A stretch of 64,000 nt of DNA from assembly GCA_026702845.1 (NCBI GenBank), contig JADCLS010000007.1:283788-347787 (forward strand). Reading direction: 5' to 3'. A program made the position numbers and the translations under genes. The notes under the pieces are model-generated. The model did not search any database. It was not told the origin of the DNA and worked only from the letters and a program-made list of their open reading frames with translations. This DNA comes from Candidatus Heimdallarchaeota archaeon. GTDB lineage: Archaea > Asgardarchaeota > Heimdallarchaeia > Heimdallarchaeales > Kariarchaeaceae. Shown here in pieces: positions 43,744-51,889 of this stretch; position 1 is the stretch's first letter, and each line of letters starts with the position of its first letter.

Positions 43744-44742
43744 TTAGAATTTCCACCGATCTACTTCTATTTCATATTCCCTTGCAATGTACATGCTCTC
43801 ATAGCCAAGTTGTTCATTTACCTGCCTCATATGTGTATTTGAATCAGCAGTTCCAGTTATCCAGTAATCCACATCCGTATCTAATAATCTCCTTAGAATA
43901 TTGTATTTCATGGCCAAACCAAGTCCATTTCCTCGATGATTATCCAAAACACCTGTATCTCCCTGTTCTGATACTTTGGGATTGTGAATGTTTAGCATTG
44001 TTTGACTCACACCAACCAGCTCATCTCCCTTAGAGGCTATGGCAGTGATAAAAGTACAACCAATACTGCGATTATACTCAAAGAACTCACTCAAACGTTG
44101 CCAGTCAAGTGATAACTGCTCCGCAGTTAGCTCCTCCAAGGGCATATCATTGACGATGGCCTGATACATCTTACTGAAAGCTTCTAGATCAATACCATCG
44201 AACTTGGCATCCTCATAAACTCTGACAGAATATCCTTTTATGGCTAGTGAGGCATTGATATGAGCTAATTTTGCATCAATCTTCTCAGATGTGAATTGTT
44301 TAATCATTGATACAGCCATATTCTCCTCATACGCTACTGGGAATTTATTATTTTGAATAATCTTATCAACATTTCCGTCTTTCACTACCCAGGGAATAAT
44401 CAGCCTTATAGATGGGGGAATTAACAGGGAGTTCATTAAGTCAGGGATGAATTCAAGGTATTCGTCAAGCATGTAAAGTTGAAATTCACCTCTATCTGTA
44501 TTCTGATCCTTAGTTCTCCATTCAATTTTCGCATACCCAACTAATTCATCGTCAAAAGCTAATGTCCAAAGACTATCAAATTTATTCCTTGGATATGATA
44601 ATTGAAGAAGATAATACTCAACACTGGTAATTTGGCTCTGTTGCCACTCTGATTCATATTTTTGCATCAGAATTGCCAGTGATAATAGATATTTATTCGG
44701 AATTTCTTTCAATGGAAATGATAGATAGGAGAGTTTTTTCAC
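43744..44742 (-). CDS. GNAT-family acetyltransferase, two-domain
   Basis: 332 residues from GTG 44742. The second GNAT domain is clear: DELVGVSQTMLN, GDTGVLDNHRGNGLGLAMKYNILRRLL (acetyl-CoA loop R-G-x-G-L/A), then ITGTADSNTHMRQVNEQLGYE. The N-terminal ~170 residues look like a degenerate GNAT domain (DELVGYAKIEWR). This tandem layout resembles mycothiol-synthase-like and other two-GNAT proteins; substrate unknown. Confidence 0.8.
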   Translation of the reverse strand: MKKLSYLSFPLKEIPNKYLLSLAILMQKYESEWQQSQITSVEYYLLQLSYPRNKFDSLWTLAFDDELVGYAKIEWRTKDQNTDRGEFQLYMLDEYLEFIPDLMNSLLIPPSIRLIIPWVVKDGNVDKIIQNNKFPVAYEENMAVSMIKQFTSEKIDAKLAHINASLAIKGYSVRVYEDAKFDGIDLEAFSKMYQAIVNDMPLEELTAEQLSLDWQRLSEFFEYNRSIGCTFITAIASKGDELVGVSQTMLNIHNPKVSEQGDTGVLDNHRGNGLGLAMKYNILRRLLDTDVDYWITGTADSNTHMRQVNEQLGYESMYIAREYEIEVDRWKF

Positions 44743-45001
44743 AATATTGATCCATTAATTCTCATTTATTGCTATTTGGGTATATCTAAAATATATCTGC
44801 ATACACTTCATTCTCTTCATTACTCTTATTGACATTTGCATTTACAAGATATTCTTGTTTGTATACGTAGGCTGGGGAAAGGAAAATTTTGGCAAACTGA
44901 CCTTTATCCGCGCAGAGAATAAGGTTGATTTGAAAAAATAGATACATCCTTGATTACTCTGCCCACAAAACTATATTAACAGTCATTTTGGGTAATCACT
45001 T

Positions 45002-45937
45002 GTGGACGATTCTAATATAACTTGGGCTTGGCCTTGGTGGTCAGTAATGGTATTTCTTAATGTGATTAACCTGATTTTTTGTTACTACATCATTAAACGA
45101 TCACCATTAGTAGATAATGAAAATGAAATCACCTACAAAAGAAGAATGAGATTAATGGGAATTATATTCACAGTTGTTGGGGCATATAGGTCAATTTTTG
45201 TTTCTCAATATGATCCTCAGCTTGCATGGTTTGATTCTATCTTTAATAGCTCATTGTTAATACGTTTCTTTGCCATCTTTGCAGAATTATCTTTTAGTGG
45301 ATTAATTGCCTACTCTATGATCAAATTCAATGAGTTTATCCCCTTTTCAAATCAAAATAAAATGACACTTATACTTGAAAAAACACCATATGCATTGGTT
45401 TTAAGTATTTTTTTGGCCCAATTCTTTGCTACACCTAGCGTAGTGATGAAATCAGAGTTATTATGGGCAATTGAAGAAACACTCTGGTTTGTAGGGTTTT
45501 TAGTAATACTTCCGCTTGCTCTCAACCAATTAAAACGGGTTCTCACCATATCTGATCCAGCTCTCAAAGAACGGATGGTGATGTTTAGACATTCAGCAAT
45601 TGTAATAGCGATATGGAATTTGATCTATGTCGGGTATGGAATAATTTTCCATTTAGGCGAGATGTGGAGAGGAGAGTTTTCTCTTCAAGAAACTCATCCT
45701 GTTTCCATTAAAGAAGCTTTGTTGATCGTAAATGAAACGAAAGTTTATGGGGATTGGGGATTTGGTTTCTTATTCTGGCATTCTGCCTACTTTAGTGTAT
45801 GTGTATGGATCGCCTTGTTTTTGATGAGGGCCCCCCTTCCTGTCAATAATCCTCTACAATACAACAAGAATAAGGTTGTAATTCTGCTCGGGGCTATGAT
45901 TATTGCTCTTTCTACCCTTATATTTTTGATAATATGA
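45002..45937 (+). CDS. Eight-helix membrane protein, unknown
   Basis: 311 residues with eight evenly spaced membrane helices. It begins at GTG 45002 (DDSNITWAWPWWSVMVFLN), with CTATATTAAC at TATA distance, consistent with a leaderless GTG start. Trp-rich N-terminus and a conserved-looking RMRLMGIIFTVVGAYRSIF second helix. No family recognised. The 259-base gap before it contains an imperfect dyad near ACCTTTAT/ATAAGGTT but no gene. Confidence 0.65.
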   Translation: MDDSNITWAWPWWSVMVFLNVINLIFCYYIIKRSPLVDNENEITYKRRMRLMGIIFTVVGAYRSIFVSQYDPQLAWFDSIFNSSLLIRFFAIFAELSFSGLIAYSMIKFNEFIPFSNQNKMTLILEKTPYALVLSIFLAQFFATPSVVMKSELLWAIEETLWFVGFLVILPLALNQLKRVLTISDPALKERMVMFRHSAIVIAIWNLIYVGYGIIFHLGEMWRGEFSLQETHPVSIKEALLIVNETKVYGDWGFGFLFWHSAYFSVCVWIALFLMRAPLPVNNPLQYNKNKVVILLGAMIIALSTLIFLII

Positions 45938-46080
45938 GAACATTGGTTCAGTATTATAAATTGATGATTTTGATCACAAAGGAGCTAACGATCATCCATA
46001 TTTAGGAATAAGTTATGATAGTAGTATCTGGCTATTCAATTCATTTCTAATTGTGGAATCTACATATTTACCGAGATTTA

Positions 46081-46917
46081 TCAATCTTTTCCATTTTTAG
46101 TGATTAACTCAGTTCTGAATTCAAAATCTTCACTTCTATCCCATATCTCCAAGAATTTGGAATGTAATTCTTCTGCCAGTTTCTTCTCCCATAAGAACAT
46201 CATAGCCAATTCTTGAGCATCCAAATCCGCAGGATTCTTGATCTTCAGAATAACTTTTTCCTCATCCACCACACCGAATGGCTCAGATAACTTCTTACAC
46301 ATTCTCATTTCACAGAATTTCCCTATGTTCTCAACCAACCCAAGGAGATTTGAGGCGAATTTATTCATGATCTCCAGGTCATCTATTCCTAATAGCAATT
46401 TTATCTTGACACCTTTTTTGTTTAAATTCTCAAATAACTTAGGGATCTGATGAAACAACTCAACAGTTTGTGGATGATTTATTCTTTGTTCGGTGATATC
46501 CAGATATTCACACACCTCTATCTCAGCCTCATTAATCAGCTCAACAAAGGTTGGATGGATCTCATCCTTCACAGCGACCCTCCAGAATAGAGCCTGCTCA
46601 TTTTTCAGTTGCTCAAACTTCAAACTCAATTCCTCTTCAACTTTCTTGGCCTTATCTGTGATCTGTTCAATCTCCAGTCTCTTTTCCTCAATCAGTTTCT
46701 CAAGAACAAGTTTCGGCTTGACAGGAGAAAATTTCTGTGGTCGACCTGATTGTTTCAAAATAATTCCCTTAGACTCCAGCATATTGAGCACATCATAGAT
46801 CCTTCCAAAGGGAACTTCAGATTGCTTGGAAATCGATCGGGCATCAGTCGTTCCTGTATCAAGAAGGGATAAATAGACCTTGTTTTCATAACTTGAGAGT
46901 CCTAACTCTTCTAACAT
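46081..46917 (-). CDS. TrmB-family transcriptional regulator
   Basis: 278 residues. The N-terminal TrmB winged helix is clear: LGLSSYENKVYLSLLDTGTTDARSISKQSEVPFGRIYDVLNMLESKGIILKQSGRPQKFSPVKP (about 4-70). A coiled-coil stretch (about 70-110, LEKLIEEKRLEIEQI...) and a PLD-like effector domain follow. TrmB proteins control sugar or metabolic genes in archaea. It is divergent from a dehydrogenase operon, and the space between contains three inverted repeats. Confidence 0.9.
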   Translation of the reverse strand: MLEELGLSSYENKVYLSLLDTGTTDARSISKQSEVPFGRIYDVLNMLESKGIILKQSGRPQKFSPVKPKLVLEKLIEEKRLEIEQITDKAKKVEEELSLKFEQLKNEQALFWRVAVKDEIHPTFVELINEAEIEVCEYLDITEQRINHPQTVELFHQIPKLFENLNKKGVKIKLLLGIDDLEIMNKFASNLLGLVENIGKFCEMRMCKKLSEPFGVVDEEKVILKIKNPADLDAQELAMMFLWEKKLAEELHSKFLEIWDRSEDFEFRTELITKNGKD

Positions 46918-46921
46918 AAGT

Positions 46922-46933
46922 ACAATATATTGT
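46922..46933. promoter_or_regulatory. Palindrome proximal to trmB-like gene
   Basis: ACAATATATTGT is a perfect 12-base palindrome five bases upstream of the regulator's ATG. It shares its entire core with the dehydrogenase-side palindrome at 46995-47012, fitting autoregulation. Confidence 0.7.
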
Positions 46934-46950
46934 GAGCTTATTTAAGTTTT

Positions 46951-46970
46951 TACAACTTTAATTTGTTGTA
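46951..46970. promoter_or_regulatory. Middle inverted repeat, TrmB intergenic region
   Basis: TACAAC-N8-GTTGTA, perfect six-base arms. The arms match the outer part of the 46995-47012 palindrome (ACAAC...GTTGT) but the centre differs, so it may be a weaker or alternative operator. Confidence 0.55.
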
Positions 46971-46994
46971 AAGTGAGTGAAATCCTTTTTATAA

Positions 46995-47012
46995 ACAACA
47001 ATATATTGTTGT
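46995..47012. promoter_or_regulatory. Palindromic operator of dehydrogenase operon
   Basis: ACAACAATATATTGTTGT is a perfect 18-base palindrome between a TATA-like TTTTTATAAAC (46986-46996) and the ATG at 47015. That is a repressor position covering the transcription start. It is the best candidate for a TrmB-type site. Confidence 0.75.
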
Positions 47013-47014
47013 AT

Positions 47015-47962
47015 ATGAATAAATCAATCTCATCACTTTCAAAGAAGAAATGGACGACTGATGACATGCCTGATCAATCAGGAAAGGTATTTATTGTTAC
47101 TGGGGCAAACTCTGGCCTAGGGAAGGAGGCAAGTCTTAGACTAGCAGAAAAGAATGCCGAGGTTATCATGGCCTGCAGAAATCTGGAAAAAGGTCAGAAA
47201 GCTTTTGATGAGATCAAGGAGATCGTTCCTGATACCAAACTGGTTCTATTTCAATTGAACCTTGCTAGTTTGAAATCAGTGAAGGAGTTTGCCAGGAACG
47301 TTATTGAGAGATATGACCGACTAGACGGTTTGATGAATAATGCTGGGATCATGCAACCTCCATACATGAAGACCGAGGAGGGTATGGAGCTTCAAATTGG
47401 TGTCAACCACATGGCTCATTTCAAACTTACTGCCCTTCTCTATGATCTTCTCAAGAAAACACCCGGATCAAGAGTTGTTAATCAATCCAGCATAGCACAC
47501 AAAATGGGAAGGATGAATTTTGATGATATTAACAGTGAGAAATCCTATAGCAGGAACGCAGCATATGGACAATCCAAACTCGCCAATCTTCTGTTTACCT
47601 ACGAACTCGCACGTCGAGCAGGTGATGATCTGCAAGCTATAGCTGTTCATCCAGGGTACACGGATACTCCATTGCAGCAAAACGGACCTGCAGTTGGTGG
47701 TAAATCATATCTTTCTAGAATATATTCTTTATCTGATAAGTTACTGGGAATGCCAGTGTGGAAGGGTACCCTTCCAATGCTCTACGCCTTGACCATGGAT
47801 GATGTGCAATCAGGAGATTATATAGGCCCCAACAAATTTGGTGGTGCTCGGGGCTGGCCTCAGAGGATAAAATCCAACAAGAGATCATACAACGAAGAAG
47901 ATTCTAAAAAACTATGGGAAATATCTGAGAAAATGACAAATACGTCATTTCTTAGTAATTGA
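47015..47962 (+). CDS. Short-chain dehydrogenase, retinol-dehydrogenase-like, copy 1
   Basis: 315 residues from ATG 47015 (TATA at -27). Rossmann motif VTGANSGLGKEAS (TGxxxGxG), NNAGIM, catalytic Ser in VNQSSIAH, and YGQSKLANLLF (YxxxK). The CRN and LDLASLKSV-like spacing match the RDH11-14/WWOX-type clade. NADP(H)-dependent reduction of a carbonyl/alcohol is expected. First in a two-gene operon under the TrmB-type palindrome. Confidence 0.88.
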   Translation: MNKSISSLSKKKWTTDDMPDQSGKVFIVTGANSGLGKEASLRLAEKNAEVIMACRNLEKGQKAFDEIKEIVPDTKLVLFQLNLASLKSVKEFARNVIERYDRLDGLMNNAGIMQPPYMKTEEGMELQIGVNHMAHFKLTALLYDLLKKTPGSRVVNQSSIAHKMGRMNFDDINSEKSYSRNAAYGQSKLANLLFTYELARRAGDDLQAIAVHPGYTDTPLQQNGPAVGGKSYLSRIYSLSDKLLGMPVWKGTLPMLYALTMDDVQSGDYIGPNKFGGARGWPQRIKSNKRSYNEEDSKKLWEISEKMTNTSFLSN

Positions 47963-47973
47963 AGGTGAAAAGT

Positions 47974-48912
47974 ATGGTAAAGACATTGAAATGTGATCCC
48001 AGGCTGTTTGAGAAGGATCTGAATGATAAGATATATATTGTGACCGGTGCAAATTCGGGTGTTGGATTGGAAACAACAAAACAATTGGTTAAGCAGGGGG
48101 CTACCGTGATAGCTGCTTGTCGAAGAGTGGATGTGGCAAAAAAAGTATTTGATGGTTTGTCATCAGTGGATGTTATGGAGCTAGATCTAGGGAATCTTAC
48201 ATCTGTACGTTCATTTGCAGAGAATTTTCTAGCACAATATGGTCGACTTGATGCACTAGTCAATAACGCGGGTATTATGGCCTGTCCAGAGGGAAGGACA
48301 GCAGATGGCTTTGAAACACAGTTTGGAGTAAATCATCTTGGTCACTTTCTACTCACTGAACTACTCATTGATATCCTAAAGAAGAGTTCTCCATCGAGAA
48401 TTGTCTGCTTGTCCAGTGTGGCTCACGTTGGTATGGGAGGAGAACCTGCTACTATTGACTTTGATGATCTTTTCTTCGAGAAGAGGACGTATAACAGGGT
48501 ACAGGCATACAATCAATCGAAATTAGCCAATGTTCTTCATGCTTTGAACCTAGCAGAGAGGTTGGAAGGAACTGGTGTCTCTGCTTTTTCAGTACATCCC
48601 GGATGGGTAAGAACCAACTTGGCTCATCATTCTGCTCCTGGGGCTGTATTTATACAGAATGTGCTTATGCGACCATTCAGTAGGCTCTTAGGAATAATGT
48701 CTGCGTTTGATGGAGCCCAGACCTCACTTCATTGTTTACTTGATGATGAAGCTCCCAACCACAGCGGTGAGTTTTTCAGTCAGAATGGAGTGCTCTACCC
48801 AAAGGGGTATCGTGCAGGAGCTTGGCCTATGGAATCACCAAATCCTCATGCTAGGGATAAAGATCTAGCTAGGAAATTATATGAAGTTAGCATAGAATTA
48901 GTTGGAATGTGA
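47974..48912 (+). CDS. Short-chain dehydrogenase, retinol-dehydrogenase-like, copy 2
   Basis: 312 residues from ATG 47974, preceded by AAGGTGA at 47962-47968; the upstream start at 47959 is rejected. Motifs: VTGANSGVGLETT, NNAGIMACPEG, catalytic Ser in CLSSVAH, YNQSKLANVLH. It is clearly homologous to the preceding gene, starting 12 bases after it. It probably acts on related substrates or as a heteromeric partner. Confidence 0.9.
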   Translation: MVKTLKCDPRLFEKDLNDKIYIVTGANSGVGLETTKQLVKQGATVIAACRRVDVAKKVFDGLSSVDVMELDLGNLTSVRSFAENFLAQYGRLDALVNNAGIMACPEGRTADGFETQFGVNHLGHFLLTELLIDILKKSSPSRIVCLSSVAHVGMGGEPATIDFDDLFFEKRTYNRVQAYNQSKLANVLHALNLAERLEGTGVSAFSVHPGWVRTNLAHHSAPGAVFIQNVLMRPFSRLLGIMSAFDGAQTSLHCLLDDEAPNHSGEFFSQNGVLYPKGYRAGAWPMESPNPHARDKDLARKLYEVSIELVGM

Positions 48913-49083
48913 TTACTTTCTTCTTAAAACTATAATAAAGGCAAAGCTAATGTAAACTGCTTTCAATGAAATATTTTGCAATGGATTGGGATATTCTTAT
49001 TCACTAAATAACTGCTATATATTTAATTGAGACGGATAATTAATATTGATATCAAGTAATCAAAAATGATTTCATTTAAAAGA

Positions 49084-49950
49084 TCATTTCTTTACAAGTT
49101 GTTTGGATAATTCCAGTGATGGTTGCTCAGGATCTTTCATAATAGATCTATCCCATCGGTACTCGTCACAAAAGTCCGCAGAAAATAGTGTCTGTGTCCT
49201 CCTTAATGACAATTTATCATGATAGTACTGCAAGTATATGGTTCCTGGAAAACAAACTGAGTAATAGGCCAATTCTTGATCATCCACATGTTTCATGGAT
49301 TCATACGAGATACATTTATCAAATTTTGCCAAAAATGAATGTTCATTAGTATCCACTACTGCAAACTCAAAGGCATTACTTTCCTTCCACGAGTTGACTC
49401 TATTTTCCCTAACTTCAGCAATAGAAGTACTTCCCACACCATTTTTCATTGCCAGCTGTTTTCCTACATGATGTAGAATTTCAATATAATACTCAAGGCC
49501 TTTCTCCCTTCCCATAATTTCTACTATCGCACATACTCGATGATAGATAAGTAAATACATAGGTTTTAGAAAATCCATCCATCTGATGAATACAGGGTTC
49601 TCTGACAATATGAAATTCTCAATCGATTGTAGATGATGAAGAACAAACTGTAGTGCCTTCTGCTTCAACCTAGGGAAATCAACTAGTATTTCTTTGTTTT
49701 CTAAAATCATATCAAAACCATATCTTTCAAAATCATACTCTGTAACCGTGAAATACTTTTCCTCAATAGCTGATAGGATTTTGTTAAAATTATCTGGATA
49801 AGATTCTTTGATATACAATATCGTAATTTCCATCTCCCAAAGCCAATTCCTAATCGAATTATGAATATTGAATTCACTTCCTGTATTCATATCTAATCTA
49901 CCATAGTACTCGTATTCTAATTTCATGAGGGTTGAAACACACAATTGCAT
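49084..49950 (-). CDS. Unknown protein, C-terminus resembling ATC-hydrolase-like domain
   Basis: 288 residues from ATG 49950, supported by a TATA-like ATAATATATTATC about 27 bases upstream. The frame runs open further into the repeat-bearing promoter region, which is probably non-coding. The first ~150 residues are helical. The C-terminal part (WKESNAFEFAVVDTNEHSFLAKFDKCISYES... RRTQTLFSADFCDEYRW) has Cys residues and an RTxTLxxxxxxCDxRW-like end, reminiscent of the L-2-amino-thiazoline-4-carboxylic-acid-hydrolase-like family (PF14196). Tentative. It is divergent from a small gene across three inverted-repeat elements. Confidence 0.45.
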   Translation of the reverse strand: MQLCVSTLMKLEYEYYGRLDMNTGSEFNIHNSIRNWLWEMEITILYIKESYPDNFNKILSAIEEKYFTVTEYDFERYGFDMILENKEILVDFPRLKQKALQFVLHHLQSIENFILSENPVFIRWMDFLKPMYLLIYHRVCAIVEIMGREKGLEYYIEILHHVGKQLAMKNGVGSTSIAEVRENRVNSWKESNAFEFAVVDTNEHSFLAKFDKCISYESMKHVDDQELAYYSVCFPGTIYLQYYHDKLSLRRTQTLFSADFCDEYRWDRSIMKDPEQPSLELSKQLVKK

Positions 49951-50040
49951 TAAAAGTAGTTGTGTCGAGGATAATATATTATGATTAAGAAATTCAATGA
50001 GTATTTTTATATTATTATGAGTTAAAAATAAATTTTCCAC

Positions 50041-50054
50041 TATTGGTGACAATA
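50041..50054. repeat. Inverted-repeat element copy 1 (TATTG-N4-CAATA)
   Basis: TATTGGTGACAATA. Identical 14-mer to copy 3 and the reverse complement of copy 2. The arms are symmetric and the GTGA centre is conserved, so it has both an orientation and a dyad, like an operator. Confidence 0.8.
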
Positions 50055-50085
50055 GTATCAAAATTTCAAGGAGTAATCGGCGCTT

Positions 50086-50099
50086 TATTGTCACCAATA
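50086..50099. repeat. Inverted-repeat element copy 2 (opposite orientation)
   Basis: TATTGTCACCAATA, exact reverse complement of copies 1 and 3. Start-to-start spacing is 45 bases from copy 1 and 32 from copy 3. Confidence 0.8.
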
Positions 50100-50117
50100 C
50101 TAGAAATCTTTAAATAT

Positions 50118-50131
50118 TATTGGTGACAATA
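50118..50131. repeat. Inverted-repeat element copy 3 at the 50134 promoter
   Basis: TATTGGTGACAATA placed between the TATA-like TTTAAATA (50109-50116) and the ATG at 50134, over the expected transcription start. Binding here should block transcription of the small gene. Confidence 0.8.
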
Positions 50132-50133
50132 AC

Positions 50134-50376
50134 ATGGCTCATTCAACAACCTCCCCTAAAACCAATTCAATCAGCTTTTCAACAATCTCCATCAAGGAAT
50201 TTATAAAAATAATTAAGAGTATTAAAACAAAATTTTCCAAAGTAGAAGAAGTAAAAGTTCAGACCATTGAGGAAATTATTGCTAGTGCATTTCAGTACTC
50301 TGAGGAGATTGAGAAGGCAAGAATTAGACAAACAATGAAGAAACCAGAAGTTAAACCATTCTATATTTTCAATTAA
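50134..50376 (+). CDS. Small hypothetical protein behind triple operator
   Basis: 80 residues, Ser/Thr-rich N-terminus then a basic amphipathic helical region (EFIKIIKSIKTKFSKVEEVKVQTIEEIIASAFQYSEEIEKARI), no Cys, no known family. Leaderless-looking ATG. The dense upstream inverted repeats suggest tight control. It could be a small regulator, or the first gene of the unit 50134-51026. Confidence 0.5.
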   Translation: MAHSTTSPKTNSISFSTISIKEFIKIIKSIKTKFSKVEEVKVQTIEEIIASAFQYSEEIEKARIRQTMKKPEVKPFYIFN

Positions 50377-50432
50377 TCCAATCAATATTACCTAGACTTA
50401 AGAGATAAAATATTCAAATATATATGCAAATC

Positions 50433-51026
50433 ATGCCAAAGCATCCAACCCTACCTCCATTTAAGACAAAAATAGTCCGGTCTGGTGGAAAGAGGACATT
50501 GAAACATATGATTACTATACCCAAACCTATCATAGAGTCTAAGTGGGATAATTGGAAGATAGTAAGGGATGATGAGCAATTCATTTGGGAACCTGATGGA
50601 TTGGATGAAATACTAAATGTCCTGAGATTGCAGTTACAGACCGCATTGATGGGTTTATTATTAAGGACTTCACTGGATAAGTATCCATTATTTTATCTAA
50701 CATTCAATATAGAGCATCCCTTAAATGATGTTTCTGCCTGGAATATTCAACTAGTCTATGTTGAGCAATCATCAACTGTAAGTAAAGTAGGACAAATCAT
50801 TCACGAGGAAAATAAGGTGAAAATCGTTTTACATGTATCTTATGAGCAAATTCTCAAGGAATATCGTGAAATAACTACGAGCCTCAGGGATGAATCCTAT
50901 CAATCATCAACGATTAACCAAAGAATGAGCAACCAGATGGCCATTTCAACTGGTGATTCAATTCTTAAATCAGTGTATACCATTCTCACCATGGAGCTAG
51001 AAGATAATAGTTTAAATGAGGAGTGA
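50433..51026 (+). CDS. Hypothetical protein, unknown fold
   Basis: 197 residues from ATG 50433; ATG 50424 is an alternative, but TAAAATAT at 50407-50414 is at TATA distance from 50433. Basic N-terminus (PPFKTKIVRSGGKRTLKHMITIPKP), then a region with alternating strands and helices (WDNWKIVRDDEQFIWEPDGLDEILNVLRLQLQ). No domain recognised. It lies between the inverted-repeat cluster and the Cys-containing acidic gene. Possible component of the locus. Confidence 0.5.
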   Translation: MPKHPTLPPFKTKIVRSGGKRTLKHMITIPKPIIESKWDNWKIVRDDEQFIWEPDGLDEILNVLRLQLQTALMGLLLRTSLDKYPLFYLTFNIEHPLNDVSAWNIQLVYVEQSSTVSKVGQIIHEENKVKIVLHVSYEQILKEYREITTSLRDESYQSSTINQRMSNQMAISTGDSILKSVYTILTMELEDNSLNEE

Positions 51027-51209
51027 GACGATTTCATCATTATTAATTTAGTATCATCTCACCTAAGCGTGTGAAATTGGTAAATTTTACTGCTTGAATT
51101 AATTAGTACTAATTATAGATTATCATTATTAATTTTACTAGAAAAATATATTTTCATAGAAATTTCACAGTATATCAAGAAATTAGTTGAAATACTTGCA
51201 GTAGATGAG

Positions 51210-51524
51210 ATGTCTATGTCATTATTACTCCAAGATCTAGTACATTGTGAAAAACATTGCATGGCCTTAGCAGATCCAGATAACTGGGTATGTGGATTGA
51301 AGAAACATACAGATGTTTGTACTCAAGGTTGTTATTATGGTTCTACTGGCTTTAATGAGGATTTTGAGATAGAAGAGGAAGATTTTTTCAAGTTACCCGA
51401 CCCTGATGATTTTGAAAAGGATGAATACTGTTATACCATTGAAGAAATACAGGAACAGCTGAGTAGTATAGCTGTAGAATTTGAAGATGAAGAAGAGGAA
51501 GAAGAAGAAGATCTAGAGGACTGA
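51210..51524 (+). CDS. Cys-containing acidic protein, candidate radical-SAM substrate
   Basis: 104 residues. The N-terminal half carries five Cys at residues 13, 17, 28, 37 and 41 (CEKHC...C...CTQGC) with Gly/Trp/Tyr; a sixth lies in a DEYCYTIEE segment. The C-terminal third is extremely acidic, ending in a run of Glu/Asp. It could be a metal-binding protein, or a precursor with a Cys-rich region modified by the radical SAM enzyme encoded 366 bases downstream. No signal peptide and no double-glycine site. The link is inferred from proximity only. Confidence 0.5.
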   Translation: MSMSLLLQDLVHCEKHCMALADPDNWVCGLKKHTDVCTQGCYYGSTGFNEDFEIEEEDFFKLPDPDDFEKDEYCYTIEEIQEQLSSIAVEFEDEEEEEEEDLED

Positions 51525-51680
51525 AAAATAATCTATCATTCAATCGTTTCTGTATGTTTTGAAGATCGCTAAACAAGTAAAGTTAAACATCTACTCTATT
51601 TTGTACTCTTAGCCTTTATTATTTGATATTATAGCAATTATGATTTATTTTCTCCATTTTTTCGGGTAATTTAGTCAAGT

Positions 51681-51694
51681 TATTGTCACCAAAC
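51681..51694. repeat. Partial fourth inverted-repeat element
   Basis: TATTGTCACCAAAC matches the first 12 positions of copy 2 (TATTGTCACCAATA) and differs only at the last two. It lies in the 365-base gap between the Cys-containing gene and the radical SAM gene. The rest of that gap shows only AT-rich promoter-like sequence (TTTTATG, TTGTATAG near the radical SAM start). Confidence 0.55.
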
Positions 51695-51889
51695 TCCTTT
51701 TCTTAAAAAAAATAAGTTATTTGGTTCTAAGTATTAAAAAATATAATGATACTCACAATTATATCAAAAATCTGTTAGCCATTCGCTTAAAATATCTAAT
51801 TGTATAATCTCTCATTATTCAATTATCAACTCAATACCTTTATTGCTCATATTTTATGTAGGTTCAATTCTGATTGTATAGTAGTAGAA

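Noticed and set aside
49951..50097. N-terminal extension of the 49084 gene up to a TTG at 50097
   Set aside because: The extension runs through two of the inverted-repeat elements, and a TATA-like box places the start at ATG 49950.
50041..50131. Repeated 14-mers considered as the start of a CRISPR array
   Set aside because: Units are only 14 bases, differ in orientation and have unequal spacers (31 and 18 bases), with no cas genes; operator-like sites fit better.
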